From: UBA2653 sp964572685
Lineage (GTDB): Bacteria > Pseudomonadota > Gammaproteobacteria > Legionellales > Legionellaceae
Length of the DNA stretch: 15,629 bases
Direction of reading: 5' to 3'
NCBI GenBank assembly: GCA_964572685.1
Contig: CAZNFJ010000042.1
Span: forward strand, 1-15,629
Under the pieces are notes generated by a model. That model was given only the letters and a program-made list of their open reading frames with translations. It was not told the origin of the DNA and did no database searches. The stretch's first letter is position 1, and each line of letters opens with the position of its first letter. The position numbers and the translations under genes are program-made. Positions 8,223-15,194 of this stretch are shown piece by piece.

Positions 8223-8341
8223 CCATTAAAATAGAGCGCTTTCAATACTAAACACTTGACTGCGTTCTCTTTTGCTGCATTCCTATCAACATTATCAGTA
8301 TGACCACAACGCTCACATAAACTGAATAATAAGCATGTTAA
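8219..8341 (-). pseudogene. C-terminal relic of an IS200/IS605-family TnpB
   Basis: The minus strand reads FSLCERCGHTDNVDRNAAKE and continues NAVKCLVLKALYFNG to a TAG. The CxxCGH half of the zinc ribbon followed by D.NAA is the signature end of TnpB RNA-guided nucleases; the D of DRNAA corresponds to the last RuvC catalytic Asp. Everything upstream is gone: the frame meets a stop within the palindrome at 8342-8374. No tnpA or omega-RNA could be identified. Its stop codon overlaps the end of the receiver-domain gene. Confidence 0.7.
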
Positions 8342-8374
8342 ATTTATAGTCTATGTGGAACATAGACTATAAAT
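8342..8374 (-). terminator. Perfect 15-bp inverted repeat with 3-nt loop, probable terminator of the 24-codon gene
   Basis: ATTTATAGTCTATGT at 8342-8356 is exactly complementary to 8360-8374, with GGA as the loop. It begins 6 bp past the stop of the small ORF at 8381-8455, where a minus-strand terminator would sit. It also lies 120 bp beyond the plus-strand receiver-domain gene, where a T-rich run (8380-8398) follows it. The stem is AT-rich and the minus-strand T tract is poor, so it might instead be an IS subterminal hairpin or a protein-binding palindrome. Confidence 0.5.
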
Positions 8375-8380
8375 GGATAT

Positions 8381-8455
8381 TTATTTTGTTTTATTTTGCT
8401 TTTGAGCCGTTTTTAAAGCTCGAAGCTCAACTTTTATTTCCCTTGGGTTCATCAT
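8381..8455 (-). CDS. Candidate 24-residue small protein gene
   Basis: ATG at 8455, TAA at 8381-8383. The peptide begins MMNPREIKVELRALK and ends in TAQKQNKTK; it is very basic and has no membrane segment. The initiation signal is excellent: AAGGAG at 8462-8467, 6 nt before the ATG. A promoter with perfect TTGACA lies at 8515-8542 and a perfect hairpin follows the stop. Together these form a complete minimal transcription unit between the MHS transporter and the TnpB relic. Function is unknown. 'NPREIKVELRALK' loosely resembles the start of some short phage or XRE-type DNA-binding proteins, so it may be a truncated regulator, a leader peptide or a small RNA with an ORF. Confidence 0.5.
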   Translation of the reverse strand: MMNPREIKVELRALKTAQKQNKTK

Positions 8456-8514
8456 AGTATTCTCCTTGAAAGTTAAATAAAATCTTCTCTTAAGTTATTG
8501 TTTTAACATAATTT

Positions 8515-8542
8515 ATAATATAATGATAGTTCAGTATGTCAA
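8515..8542 (-). promoter_or_regulatory. Sigma70 promoter for the 24-codon gene
   Basis: On the minus strand, TTGACA (8537-8542) is a perfect -35, followed by a 16-bp spacer and TATTAT (8515-8520), a 5/6 match to the -10. The predicted start near 8508 gives a leader of about 50 nt. The promoter starts immediately after the MHS transporter stop at 8547. Confidence 0.6.
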
Positions 8543-8546
8543 ATAT

Positions 8547-9842
8547 TCAAGCGATTTGAAATTCTATGCTTAAATTTCTTTTTCTCATTGAGCTGAATAG
8601 TAATAAGCCAATCGTTAAACACACCAATATCAGTACGATGAGACTGGGAGCGGTTTGTGAATGTGTTTTTTGTATCAAAACTAGAGATAATAATGGCGTT
8701 AGTCCTGCTGAAAGGCTTGCGGCTATCGAGTAAATGACAGATAAAGCCGTGCAACGCAAATTCACCGGAAACATGTTGGTGAGCATGACAGGAACTGTTG
8801 CATAGTAAATGCCTGAGGGTATAGAGATGAGCGCTTGAATACCTAAAAAATACAAGTAATTGCCTGATGATTGCGTAGAAAAAAACAAATAGGAAAGCAA
8901 GGAAAATCCAAATAGGGCGGCTATAAGCATTTTGTTTTGGCTGATTCTATCCGTGAGACGTCCTGCAAAAGGATAAATGCCTAATAAGATGAGAAGTGAA
9001 ATGCTATTAGAGAGAATGATTTGATTATGGGTAAAATGGCCATCAATATGCGCCTGTGTTGGTCCATAAATATAAAATAAAAAGGTGGTTGTAACACCTA
9101 AGCAACTTAGGATAAAAACATAGATGGTTTTGAATTGATTTTCCATGCAATAAAGCAAAGATTCATTGAGAATTTTTTTAATGCTTGGTTTGGGTTGTTC
9201 TGAATAATAAATCACAAATTCTAAGCTTTCAGGCAAATACATGCGGATATATAAACCAATACTCGAGCCCAATAATGCAAGCATAAAAGGGACTCTCCAT
9301 ATGAGCCATTCCAGATCAGGGTGATTCTTTATGGCCCAGCTCATGACAAGGGTGACAATTGTCGCGAACAGCAAACCCGCGGTTGACCCAAAAGAAGACC
9401 AAATGCCAGCAAATCCTTTTTCTTTTTTATCAAAGTTTTCAATCAGATAAGCTGTTGAATTTAAATATTCTACCCCGCATGAAAAGCTTTGTAAAATTCG
9501 TAAAATGAATAAACCCATCACGGCATATATGCCTATGGACTGATAAGAAGGAATGAAGCCGATACAGGCAGTGGCAAATCCCATGGTGATGATCGATGCC
9601 GATAAAGTAATTTTTCTGCCATACACATCTGAAAATAAGCCAAGAAATAGAGCACCCAATGGTCTTGCCATATAACCCACAAAAAAGGTAATGAAGATTA
9701 TCATTAAGCCTTCGTTGATGCTGCCAATGAGATATTTGGCTAAATAGGCAGATAAAAATCCACAAATAGCCATATCAAAAGCTTCGATGAGATTGCCAAG
9801 AACAGCGCCCAATATCATTTTATTTTTATGTTTAAGAGTCAT
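8547..9842 (-). CDS. MFS transporter of the MHS (metabolite:H+ symporter) family, ProP-like
   Basis: Inner-membrane symporter of 431 residues with about 12 hydrophobic segments. The start GAVLGNLIEAFDMAICGFLS corresponds to the MHS 'G..lEwyDf..yg' TM1 motif. PLGALFLGLFSDVYGRKITL is motif A in the TM2-TM3 loop and GRLTDRISQNKM is the second-half counterpart. Family members carry proline/betaine, citrate, alpha-ketoglutarate or shikimate; the substrate here is undetermined. The frame is open upstream to 9950, but the ATG at 9842 is clearly preferred: it has AGGAAG 5 nt upstream, and the longer version would overlap the preceding gene by 85 bp with a non-MHS extension. It is 23 bp downstream of the LuxR-like gene in the same operon. 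Confidence 0.85.
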   Translation of the reverse strand: MTLKHKNKMILGAVLGNLIEAFDMAICGFLSAYLAKYLIGSINEGLMIIFITFFVGYMARPLGALFLGLFSDVYGRKITLSASIITMGFATACIGFIPSYQSIGIYAVMGLFILRILQSFSCGVEYLNSTAYLIENFDKKEKGFAGIWSSFGSTAGLLFATIVTLVMSWAIKNHPDLEWLIWRVPFMLALLGSSIGLYIRMYLPESLEFVIYYSEQPKPSIKKILNESLLYCMENQFKTIYVFILSCLGVTTTFLFYIYGPTQAHIDGHFTHNQIILSNSISLLILLGIYPFAGRLTDRISQNKMLIAALFGFSLLSYLFFSTQSSGNYLYFLGIQALISIPSGIYYATVPVMLTNMFPVNLRCTALSVIYSIAASLSAGLTPLLSLVLIQKTHSQTAPSLIVLILVCLTIGLLLFSSMRKRNLSIEFQIA

Positions 9843-9865
9843 TTTATTCTTCCTTGTCAACAAAA

Positions 9866-10390
9866 TTAGTTTTGAACCACCATTTTTAAATATGGGGGGT
9901 ATTTCTTTAGTAAATCTTTTTCCACGATGTCTAAAATTTTTATGAGACAAAATTTTCCTATGGATTTTAAAACTTTAGTATTTTCATATAAATGCCGATG
10001 TGCAGTCGGATCATGCGTTTCTAGTCCAAATGAATAACAGATTTGATAGTTTTCAAAATAGTCAGGAACGCTCAGTGCATAGGCAAACTGGGGAATCACC
10101 TGTTTAAACTTATTTAAATGAATATCCCATTTAAAGTCATTCCAAATGAGTGTATCTAGATGCTTAAACTGGCAACATGGATCATGTGGCCATAAGTCAT
10201 GCTCAATGATATTTTGCTCAATAGAAGGGCGTGATGAAAAAAAACACAATTGATTATTTTCATTCAAAAGAGCAATAGAAATATAATCGATTTCCAAATG
10301 TCCCAATACATCATTAAATATTAATCGCAAAGCTCGATAATACTTAAATAGCAAATCCTGAGCTTTTGGATGCAGAGTTATCTTATCCAC
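9866..10390 (-). CDS. Small protein resembling a LuxR-type ligand-binding domain, no DNA-binding domain
   Basis: 174 residues, soluble. The central part contains ISIALLNENNQLCFFSSRPS, then DLWPHDPCCQF and ICYSFGLETHDPTAHRHLYE. This order, with strands around a ligand pocket and a 'lw..Dp' motif, resembles N-terminal sensory domains of LuxR-like regulators found in Legionella-type bacteria. The LuxR HTH that should follow is absent; the protein stops at QN after a helical tail. The start must be GTG at 10390, because no internal Met is available before residue about 170. The ribosome binding site is a weak GGA. It lies 24 bp after the XRE gene and 23 bp before the MHS transporter. It may act as a ligand sensor for the XRE protein. 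Family assignment is tentative; the operon position is clear. Confidence 0.55.
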   Translation of the reverse strand: MDKITLHPKAQDLLFKYYRALRLIFNDVLGHLEIDYISIALLNENNQLCFFSSRPSIEQNIIEHDLWPHDPCCQFKHLDTLIWNDFKWDIHLNKFKQVIPQFAYALSVPDYFENYQICYSFGLETHDPTAHRHLYENTKVLKSIGKFCLIKILDIVEKDLLKKYPPYLKMVVQN

Positions 10391-10414
10391 GAGTAGTCCA
10401 TGTCTTGTATTGTT

Positions 10415-10891
10415 TTATGTATTGCTTACTTTTTTAATTTGCTTTTTTTGATAGGAAGCAATAGAGCCCACCGCTAGATCAATGAGTTTATAGATATTTT
10501 CATCAGAGGTATGAATATCTTTAATATCTTTCAATAATCCAATGACAAATTCAGAAAAATCTTCACTTTGGTTTGGAAATAAGGGGTGGGTTGATTTCAA
10601 AATATAAGCCAAAAGTTCTTCATCAATGATACGATTCTTGGTTTTATCTTTCTCATCACCAAAAAGGAGCCACCCTGGCGATACATTCAATTCCTTTGCA
10701 ATATTGATAATTTTTTCATAGGTGGGTAAAGCTTCGCCTCGAACATAACGTCTACAGATTTGTTCTGATGCCTGTGTAAATATTGACAAAGATTTCATAC
10801 ATATACCATGGGGAGAGCGCGATGCTGAAAAGCCTCTGAGTTTCATGGTTTGAATAAGTCTGTCTGAAAAATCTTTGTAAATGGCAGTCAT
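10415..10891 (-). CDS. XRE-family (Cro/CI-type) transcriptional regulator
   Basis: 158 residues. Residues about 7-78 form the helix-turn-helix domain: FSDRLIQTMKLRGFS, then FTQASEQICRRYVRGEALPT (recognition helix and the typical 'yl.Ge..P' turn), then IINIAKELNVSPGWLLFGDE, a standard XRE ending. Residues 80-158 are an alpha-helical region without a recognised enzyme or peptidase motif. The ATG at 10891 has AGG 8 nt upstream. It heads a probable three-gene operon with the LuxR-like protein and the MHS transporter, and is divergent from 11046. One copy of a 19-bp direct repeat covers its Shine-Dalgarno region and another overlaps its putative -35, which suggests autoregulation. The insertion-like stretch ASRSPHGICMKSLS before helix 3 is longer than usual. 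Confidence 0.8.
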   Translation of the reverse strand: MTAIYKDFSDRLIQTMKLRGFSASRSPHGICMKSLSIFTQASEQICRRYVRGEALPTYEKIINIAKELNVSPGWLLFGDEKDKTKNRIIDEELLAYILKSTHPLFPNQSEDFSEFVIGLLKDIKDIHTSDENIYKLIDLAVGSIASYQKKQIKKVSNT

Positions 10892-10961
10892 AAAATCAAC
10901 CTGGTTTCAATTCGAAATAGAAATTTAACATTCAAATAAATAAAAATCAATATGGTTTCAA
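10892..10961. repeat. Two 19-bp direct repeats, candidate operators
   Basis: AAAATCAACCTGGTTTCAA at 10892-10910 and AAAATCAATATGGTTTCAA at 10943-10961 match at 17 of 19 positions. They are 51 bp apart, close to five helical turns, so both would present the same DNA face. One is immediately upstream of the XRE gene start, the other overlaps the putative -35 of its promoter. Binding by the XRE protein is an inference. Confidence 0.6.
10922..10950 (-). promoter_or_regulatory. Putative promoter of the XRE operon
   Basis: Minus strand TTGATT (10945-10950), a 17-bp spacer and TAAATT (10922-10927). Both hexamers are imperfect (4/6 each). The -35 lies inside the right-hand direct repeat, consistent with repression by a protein bound there. 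Confidence 0.35.
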
Positions 10962-10989
10962 ATAAATATATTTTTTTATTAAATACTTG

Positions 10990-11020
10990 TTGACGTTAAT
11001 TTTAGTTTCGTGGTAATAAT
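10990..11020 (+). promoter_or_regulatory. Putative promoter of the divergent small-gene cluster
   Basis: TTGACG at 10990-10995 (5/6) with AATAAT at 11015-11020 (5/6). The 19-bp spacer is longer than ideal. It precedes the 85-residue gene and lies about 30 bp from the nearest 19-bp direct repeat. Confidence 0.35.
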
Positions 11021-11045
11021 ATTTATTTCGCAAATGGAGCGACCA

Positions 11046-11303
11046 ATGGAAAGTAATTTAAATGCAAAGGTAAATATTTACAAAGGAATGATTGAATATG
11101 TTTTGGAAACCACTGATTATAATCTTAAAAGAATTGCACATTTGTCCAATTCTTCAATTGGTAATATTAAAATGATCTATAGTTATGGAGAAATACCAGA
11201 AGATTTCAAAGAAGAAATGGATTTGGTGCGTCTTTATATGATGATTTTAGATATGCAAAGAAAACGAAATGAGTTTCGTCCTTATAAATTGTATGCTTGG
11301 TAA
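11046..11303 (+). CDS. Small protein of unknown function, possibly HTH-like
   Basis: 85 residues from the ATG at 11046. This start is preferred over upstream in-frame candidates at 11010 and 11034 because GGAG lies 6 nt before it. The protein starts MESNLNAKVNIYKGMIEYVL and contains DYNLKRIAHLSNSSIGNIKM, which has the spacing of a helix-turn-helix ('l..iA.lsn.s...i..i'). It ends KRNEFRPYKLYAW. Its position, divergent from an XRE repressor with shared repeats between, resembles a regulator pair, but I cannot name a family. It is followed 31 bp later by another small ORF on the same strand. Confidence 0.6.
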   Translation: MESNLNAKVNIYKGMIEYVLETTDYNLKRIAHLSNSSIGNIKMIYSYGEIPEDFKEEMDLVRLYMMILDMQRKRNEFRPYKLYAW

Positions 11304-11334
11304 ACAACAAAAAATAACTTGAGGAAAAGAAGAT

Positions 11335-11493
11335 ATGGGACCACATCGTGCATTATATAAGAAAAATTCGGAAGCATTGATGAATTGCTATTGTTTTCAA
11401 TTGGAATATTCTTCAGAAATCAAGCAATTGATTATTAATATGAATACTCAGAAGGCCTATTTTCTGGATGAACGTTTTGAATTATTTTCTTGA
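11335..11493 (+). CDS. Small ORF of unknown function (52 residues)
   Basis: ATG at 11335, with GAGGAAAAGA starting 14 nt upstream as ribosome binding site, 31 bp after the 85-residue gene. The peptide begins MGPHRALYKKNSEALMNCYC and ends YFLDERFELFS. No family is recognised and no membrane segment is present. Its last 26 bp overlap the next ORF in a different frame. The sequence after the stop continues in the +1 frame with similar composition (EEWVQELIHSF), so this may be the front half of one gene broken by a frameshift or read through by recoding. Confidence 0.5.
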   Translation: MGPHRALYKKNSEALMNCYCFQLEYSSEIKQLIINMNTQKAYFLDERFELFS

Positions 11494-11671
11494 AGAGTGG
11501 GTGCAAGAGTTGATTCATTCTTTTATTAAAAAGCCTGGTTGTCAATATTTTGAATATTCCTTTGAAAAAAAATCTTCAAAGTTCAATCATTCAGAGTATT
11601 TGGCTTTTAATTTATTTTCGAATGTCGGCTTAGATTTGACCTGCGAAGGAATTATTCCAAGGACCATTTAA
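11468..11671 (+). CDS. Small ORF of unknown function overlapping the previous one (67 residues)
   Basis: Frame starts at ATG 11468 and ends with TAA at 11669-11671. It contains EEWVQELIHSFIKKPGCQYF and ends GLDLTCEGIIPRTI. There is no good ribosome binding site (AAGG is about 13 nt away). Expression would therefore depend on coupling to the overlapping 52-residue ORF or on a +1 shift near TTTTCTTGA at 11485-11493. Its stop overlaps by 4 bp (11668-11671) the stop of the convergent outer-membrane gene. No family is recognised. Confidence 0.45.
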   Translation: MNVLNYFLEEWVQELIHSFIKKPGCQYFEYSFEKKSSKFNHSEYLAFNLFSNVGLDLTCEGIIPRTI

Positions 11672-13701
11672 TCTAGAAATATTTTCAAATTAGCACCAAA
11701 ATATTCTTGTGAGTATGGACCGACAAGGTTATTGAATACGTTTTGAACGTAACTATAACTGAGAGTCAGTTGAGCATATTTTGTAATTTTTTGAGCGAGA
11801 TTAATTTGCGTTGTGTAAACTGTTTGCTTGGATAAATCCTCAGTTGGATTGACTTGGAGTTGTTGAAGTCCAACACTGCCTTCGGCATAAAGAAAAGTTG
11901 TCATGGTTAATCTTTTTTTGAAAATTAAAAAAAGATCACCTTCCTGCATGGATTGAGGACTAAAATAATTAGGGTTGTCATAATATGAGTTTTGAAATCG
12001 TCGATATCTTATTTTAGAAAAGATCCCATAACGAGATGATAGTTGATATAAAAAGCTGGCGGCTCCTCCTAATCGTTGATTGGTGTCGCTAAAATAACTG
12101 CCGGCGAAAGTAAAATTGAAATAGGCAAAATTGAGTGGGTGAAGATTAATCGTTCCTTCAGAGTTATTCATTAAAATATTATTTTGCAGTGCCGGAATGG
12201 TTTCAACCAGAACAGTATTATTGAAAGCATATAGATTAAAATAATCATTTTGTTTAAGATTTGCTGATACTTGCCAGAGTAATGGATTCCAAGGATTAAA
12301 TCCATTTGAATTTAAATAACGAACTTGTGTTGGAATCACGGCGGCCGATAAATCCAATTTATCATGAATATTTAAAAAATCTTGTTTGATAAATAAAATA
12401 TCAGAATTGACATAATGAATGGGGTTATAATACTGACTTTTAGATAACATCACTGATGTATTGGAATTGGTGCCAAAGGTGCGATAATTTCCTTCACCTG
12501 TTTCTCGATTGATGATGAATTGTGTAGAATCCTGAATTCTTGCAAAATCAAAATTTAACATGGCTTTTGATGTATTTTGCATGATTTGATAATCGATGTC
12601 TTTTTTTCGATTGTGTAAGTAACTGTTTGTTGGAATAGTTTGAATAATGCGTTGCGATTGTGGTTGCTCGATTAGCTTTTTAGTTTGATAGGGCAGACCT
12701 GCAGATAGGTAGCAGCTGGCAAGGGTTAGAACGCTATCAGGTGTTGTTAAGGGCGTTGTTTTTGAAAGTGAAAAAATAGCATGTCTTGGATAATCCAAAT
12801 TAAGTAGAGTTTTTGCATGCTCAGTGAGTAAGATATTTTTTTCTTCGGCATTTAAATCCTTTTTTTCCAAAAGGTGATAAGTATGAAATGCTTGTTTAAA
12901 ATCCTGAATCCAATTGGCAGTTTTTAGAATGTAGAGCAAACTGGCGTTTTTTTCAGAATCATTTTGCGATGCGACATAAGCTTTTTTGAAATCATCCATT
13001 GCTTCAATGGGTTGATCATGATTATAAAGTTGTTTGCCATGAATAAAATATTGTTCCCATGGGCTTATTCTTTTAATCGGGTTTGATAAAGCAGGAAGAG
13101 TCTTGGGTTTTTGATTAAACTTTATCCATTCTTGCATCTTGAGAATCTGCTTTGAAGCTTCATTTTTTTCTACATTATTTTGACTATAACTTTGGGATTT
13201 CTTAAAAAAAACAATGGCTTCATTTGGCTGATTTTTCATCGCATAAGCTTTTCCCAAAAGCATATGAACTATAAATGAGGGTTGATTTCGATATGGGTAA
13301 AGTATTTGTATGGTTTTTTGAGGATGTGCTTTTTCAAGAAAACTTATAGCTTTTGATAAATCCTCACCATATGAGATTGCTTGGAGTTGTTGAATTTTTT
13401 TAGAGGTATTCAATGAGAGATCTTGTGATACCGGATGAAGAATCGACATCTGGAAATAGGGGAGGGCTTTTTCATAATCCTCAATAATTAAATGGTTTTT
13501 TCCAAGTTTATAGATAAGCAGATTTTGTTTTTTTGTACTAAGATTTTTTTCAGACAAGAGCTGTTTTTGATATTCAATTAATAGCGGAGCAGGTAGGATA
13601 TTTTCATACCAAGGTAATAAAGAATAATTGATATCATACGATAACACCATTCCTGAAAATAACGTCACGACTAGTATTAGATATTGATGAGGTCTATTCA
13701 T
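11668..13701 (-). CDS. TPR plus beta-barrel outer-membrane exopolysaccharide export protein (PgaA/BcsC-like)
   Basis: 677 residues. An N-terminal signal peptide (hydrophobic YLILVVTLFSGMVLS, residues 7-21) is followed by TPR-like helical repeats, for example DYEKALPYFQMSILHP (about 75-90), AYAMKNQPNEAIVFFKKSQ (about 153-171) and QPIEAMDDFKKAYVASQ. From about residue 380 the sequence alternates aromatic and polar residues as in a beta-barrel, ending YFGANLKIFLD. This is the design of PgaA (807 residues) and BcsC: periplasmic TPRs guiding a polymer to an outer-membrane pore. A TTG at 13713 is in frame, but ATG at 13701 overlaps the glycosyltransferase stop as ATGA with GGGG 6 nt upstream and leaves a clean signal peptide. 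Cotranscribed with the glycosyltransferase, which supports the role. No PgaB-like deacetylase domain is present. Confidence 0.7.
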   Translation of the reverse strand: MNRPHQYLILVVTLFSGMVLSYDINYSLLPWYENILPAPLLIEYQKQLLSEKNLSTKKQNLLIYKLGKNHLIIEDYEKALPYFQMSILHPVSQDLSLNTSKKIQQLQAISYGEDLSKAISFLEKAHPQKTIQILYPYRNQPSFIVHMLLGKAYAMKNQPNEAIVFFKKSQSYSQNNVEKNEASKQILKMQEWIKFNQKPKTLPALSNPIKRISPWEQYFIHGKQLYNHDQPIEAMDDFKKAYVASQNDSEKNASLLYILKTANWIQDFKQAFHTYHLLEKKDLNAEEKNILLTEHAKTLLNLDYPRHAIFSLSKTTPLTTPDSVLTLASCYLSAGLPYQTKKLIEQPQSQRIIQTIPTNSYLHNRKKDIDYQIMQNTSKAMLNFDFARIQDSTQFIINRETGEGNYRTFGTNSNTSVMLSKSQYYNPIHYVNSDILFIKQDFLNIHDKLDLSAAVIPTQVRYLNSNGFNPWNPLLWQVSANLKQNDYFNLYAFNNTVLVETIPALQNNILMNNSEGTINLHPLNFAYFNFTFAGSYFSDTNQRLGGAASFLYQLSSRYGIFSKIRYRRFQNSYYDNPNYFSPQSMQEGDLFLIFKKRLTMTTFLYAEGSVGLQQLQVNPTEDLSKQTVYTTQINLAQKITKYAQLTLSYSYVQNVFNNLVGPYSQEYFGANLKIFLD

Positions 13702-15158
13702 TTTGTACCCCAAAATTTTTTTCTTTTGAAAAACTCCAGATAATAACCAAAAATTACAGGAAGGTTCATTAAGTATTGATAGAATATGCTATAAGTAATA
13801 AAAGTCAATGGATTCAATTTGAGATAATAGCCAAAGGATTTAAATAATTTTTTTTGCCCCATATAAAAAATATAATTATTGATCATGGATGTGAAAACTA
13901 AAAATAGTAAATATGGACCAAAAATTAATTCGTATCCATAAAACATTAAAATTAAACCAGGAATAATGACAAAAAATCTGATGAAATCAATTAGAATGAA
14001 AAATAAATTCCAATATATAAAAAAGACAAATGCTTTTTTTCTAAATAATATTTTTTTATGATGTCGAAATGCTTCAATTAATCCTCTTGCCCAACGAGCC
14101 CTCTGATGAAAAAATATTTTATAGTTTGGCGGGGCGGAGGTAAATGCGATGGCATTTTCGGCATAAGTGATTTCATAATCATTGTCTAATAAGGTCCAAG
14201 TTAAAACGATATCTTCTCCAACAAGATTTGGCCAGCCATGGATGTCCATTAAAACCGATTTTTTATAAGCGGAAAATGCACCTTGTGCAACGAGTGTTCC
14301 TTGTAAAAAACTTTGAGCTCTTTTGATAATTGAAATGGCCAATAAATAGTCCCAAAATTGAAGTTGTGTCATCATGGATTGATCTTCATTCTTAACATAG
14401 ACAGAACCTGCGCAGGCTACAGTATTTTTGGGTGAAGACAATAATTTTTTCATTAATTCGTAAATGGCGTGATGATCGAGTGTCGTATCAGCGTCAATCG
14501 TGATGATATACTCATGACTTGCGTGTACCAGCCCTATATTTAATGCATGCGATTTCCCTTTATGGCTTCCTTTGAGAATTCGTAAATTATCAATCAATGC
14601 GTTTTTTGCGATAGCCATGGTTTCATCGGTGGAGCCATCATCTATTAAAATAATTTCGATATTAGCAGGATAGATTTGTTTTTGAATAGAAAGTAAGGTC
14701 TTTTTGATGAACTTCTCTTCATTATATGCAGCAATTAAAACGGAAACGCTTGGATAATAAAATGGTTCAAATTGAGTTTTACGTTTATCTAATAAAAAGC
14801 TAACAAGTAGATACATATTCATAAAACCAGGAATCAAGGCGATGGACATAACAATTAATAAAGCAATGGGGGTGGTGACTAAATCAGCTAAGTCAACCAT
14901 CCATCGGTAAGACAAATGTGTACAGATGATTAACCAGATGATGGAAAAGACCAGGCAAATTAAAAAAATGGGCTTTATCGATGGATTGATGAAAATATTG
15001 GGTCTGTTATCAAGCAAGTTATAGACATCGATATTTTTTCTTAAATAAGTTTGAAAAAAATTCTCAATATAGTTTTGGGGCTTCTTTCTTGATCTAAGGG
15101 ATTTTGTTCGATAGATAATTCTATTTTTATGATGAAGTCCCTTGTTTTTTGTTTTCAT
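13698..15158 (-). CDS. Family 2 processive glycosyltransferase, PgaC/HmsR/IcaA-like
   Basis: Inner-membrane polysaccharide synthase, 486 residues. A basic cytosolic N-terminus is followed by two membrane segments (about 62-82 and 95-123) and a GT-A catalytic domain, then three or four C-terminal helices from about 375. Catalytic motifs are complete: DDGSTD (173-178), the DAD that binds UDP and metal (222-224), GED with the catalytic base (314-316) and QRARW, the QxxRW motif of processive synthases (352-356). The closest style is PgaC, which polymerises N-acetylglucosamine; the true sugar is not known. No small PgaD-like partner is visible. ATG at 15158 is chosen over an in-frame TTG at 15170 because a GGA lies upstream of it and it is the standard codon. 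It overlaps the TPR/barrel gene by 4 bp. Confidence 0.85.
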   Translation of the reverse strand: MKTKNKGLHHKNRIIYRTKSLRSRKKPQNYIENFFQTYLRKNIDVYNLLDNRPNIFINPSIKPIFLICLVFSIIWLIICTHLSYRWMVDLADLVTTPIALLIVMSIALIPGFMNMYLLVSFLLDKRKTQFEPFYYPSVSVLIAAYNEEKFIKKTLLSIQKQIYPANIEIILIDDGSTDETMAIAKNALIDNLRILKGSHKGKSHALNIGLVHASHEYIITIDADTTLDHHAIYELMKKLLSSPKNTVACAGSVYVKNEDQSMMTQLQFWDYLLAISIIKRAQSFLQGTLVAQGAFSAYKKSVLMDIHGWPNLVGEDIVLTWTLLDNDYEITYAENAIAFTSAPPNYKIFFHQRARWARGLIEAFRHHKKILFRKKAFVFFIYWNLFFILIDFIRFFVIIPGLILMFYGYELIFGPYLLFLVFTSMINNYIFYMGQKKLFKSFGYYLKLNPLTFITYSIFYQYLMNLPVIFGYYLEFFKRKKFWGTK

Positions 15159-15188
15159 AATTTTATCCAAAACAAAACCATCATCTCA

Positions 15189-15194
15189 ATTATA
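15189..15194 (-). promoter_or_regulatory. Putative -10 element of the exopolysaccharide operon
   Basis: A perfect TATAAT on the minus strand, about 30 bp before the glycosyltransferase ATG. No acceptable -35 hexamer lies 16-18 bp upstream, so the promoter may need an activator. It sits between the operon and the IS6 end at 15329. Confidence 0.35.

Noticed and set aside
8342..8374. Treating the perfect palindrome as part of a CRISPR or riboswitch
   Set aside because: It is a single simple hairpin without repeated units or an aptamer-like multi-stem structure.
9843..9950. N-terminal extension of the MHS transporter
   Set aside because: It would overlap the upstream LuxR-like gene by 85 bp and has no transporter-like sequence; the ATG at 9842 has a good Shine-Dalgarno.
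11010..11045. Longer starts for the 85-residue gene at 11010 and 11034
   Set aside because: 11010 overlaps the putative -10 and 11034 uses the bases that form the Shine-Dalgarno for 11046.
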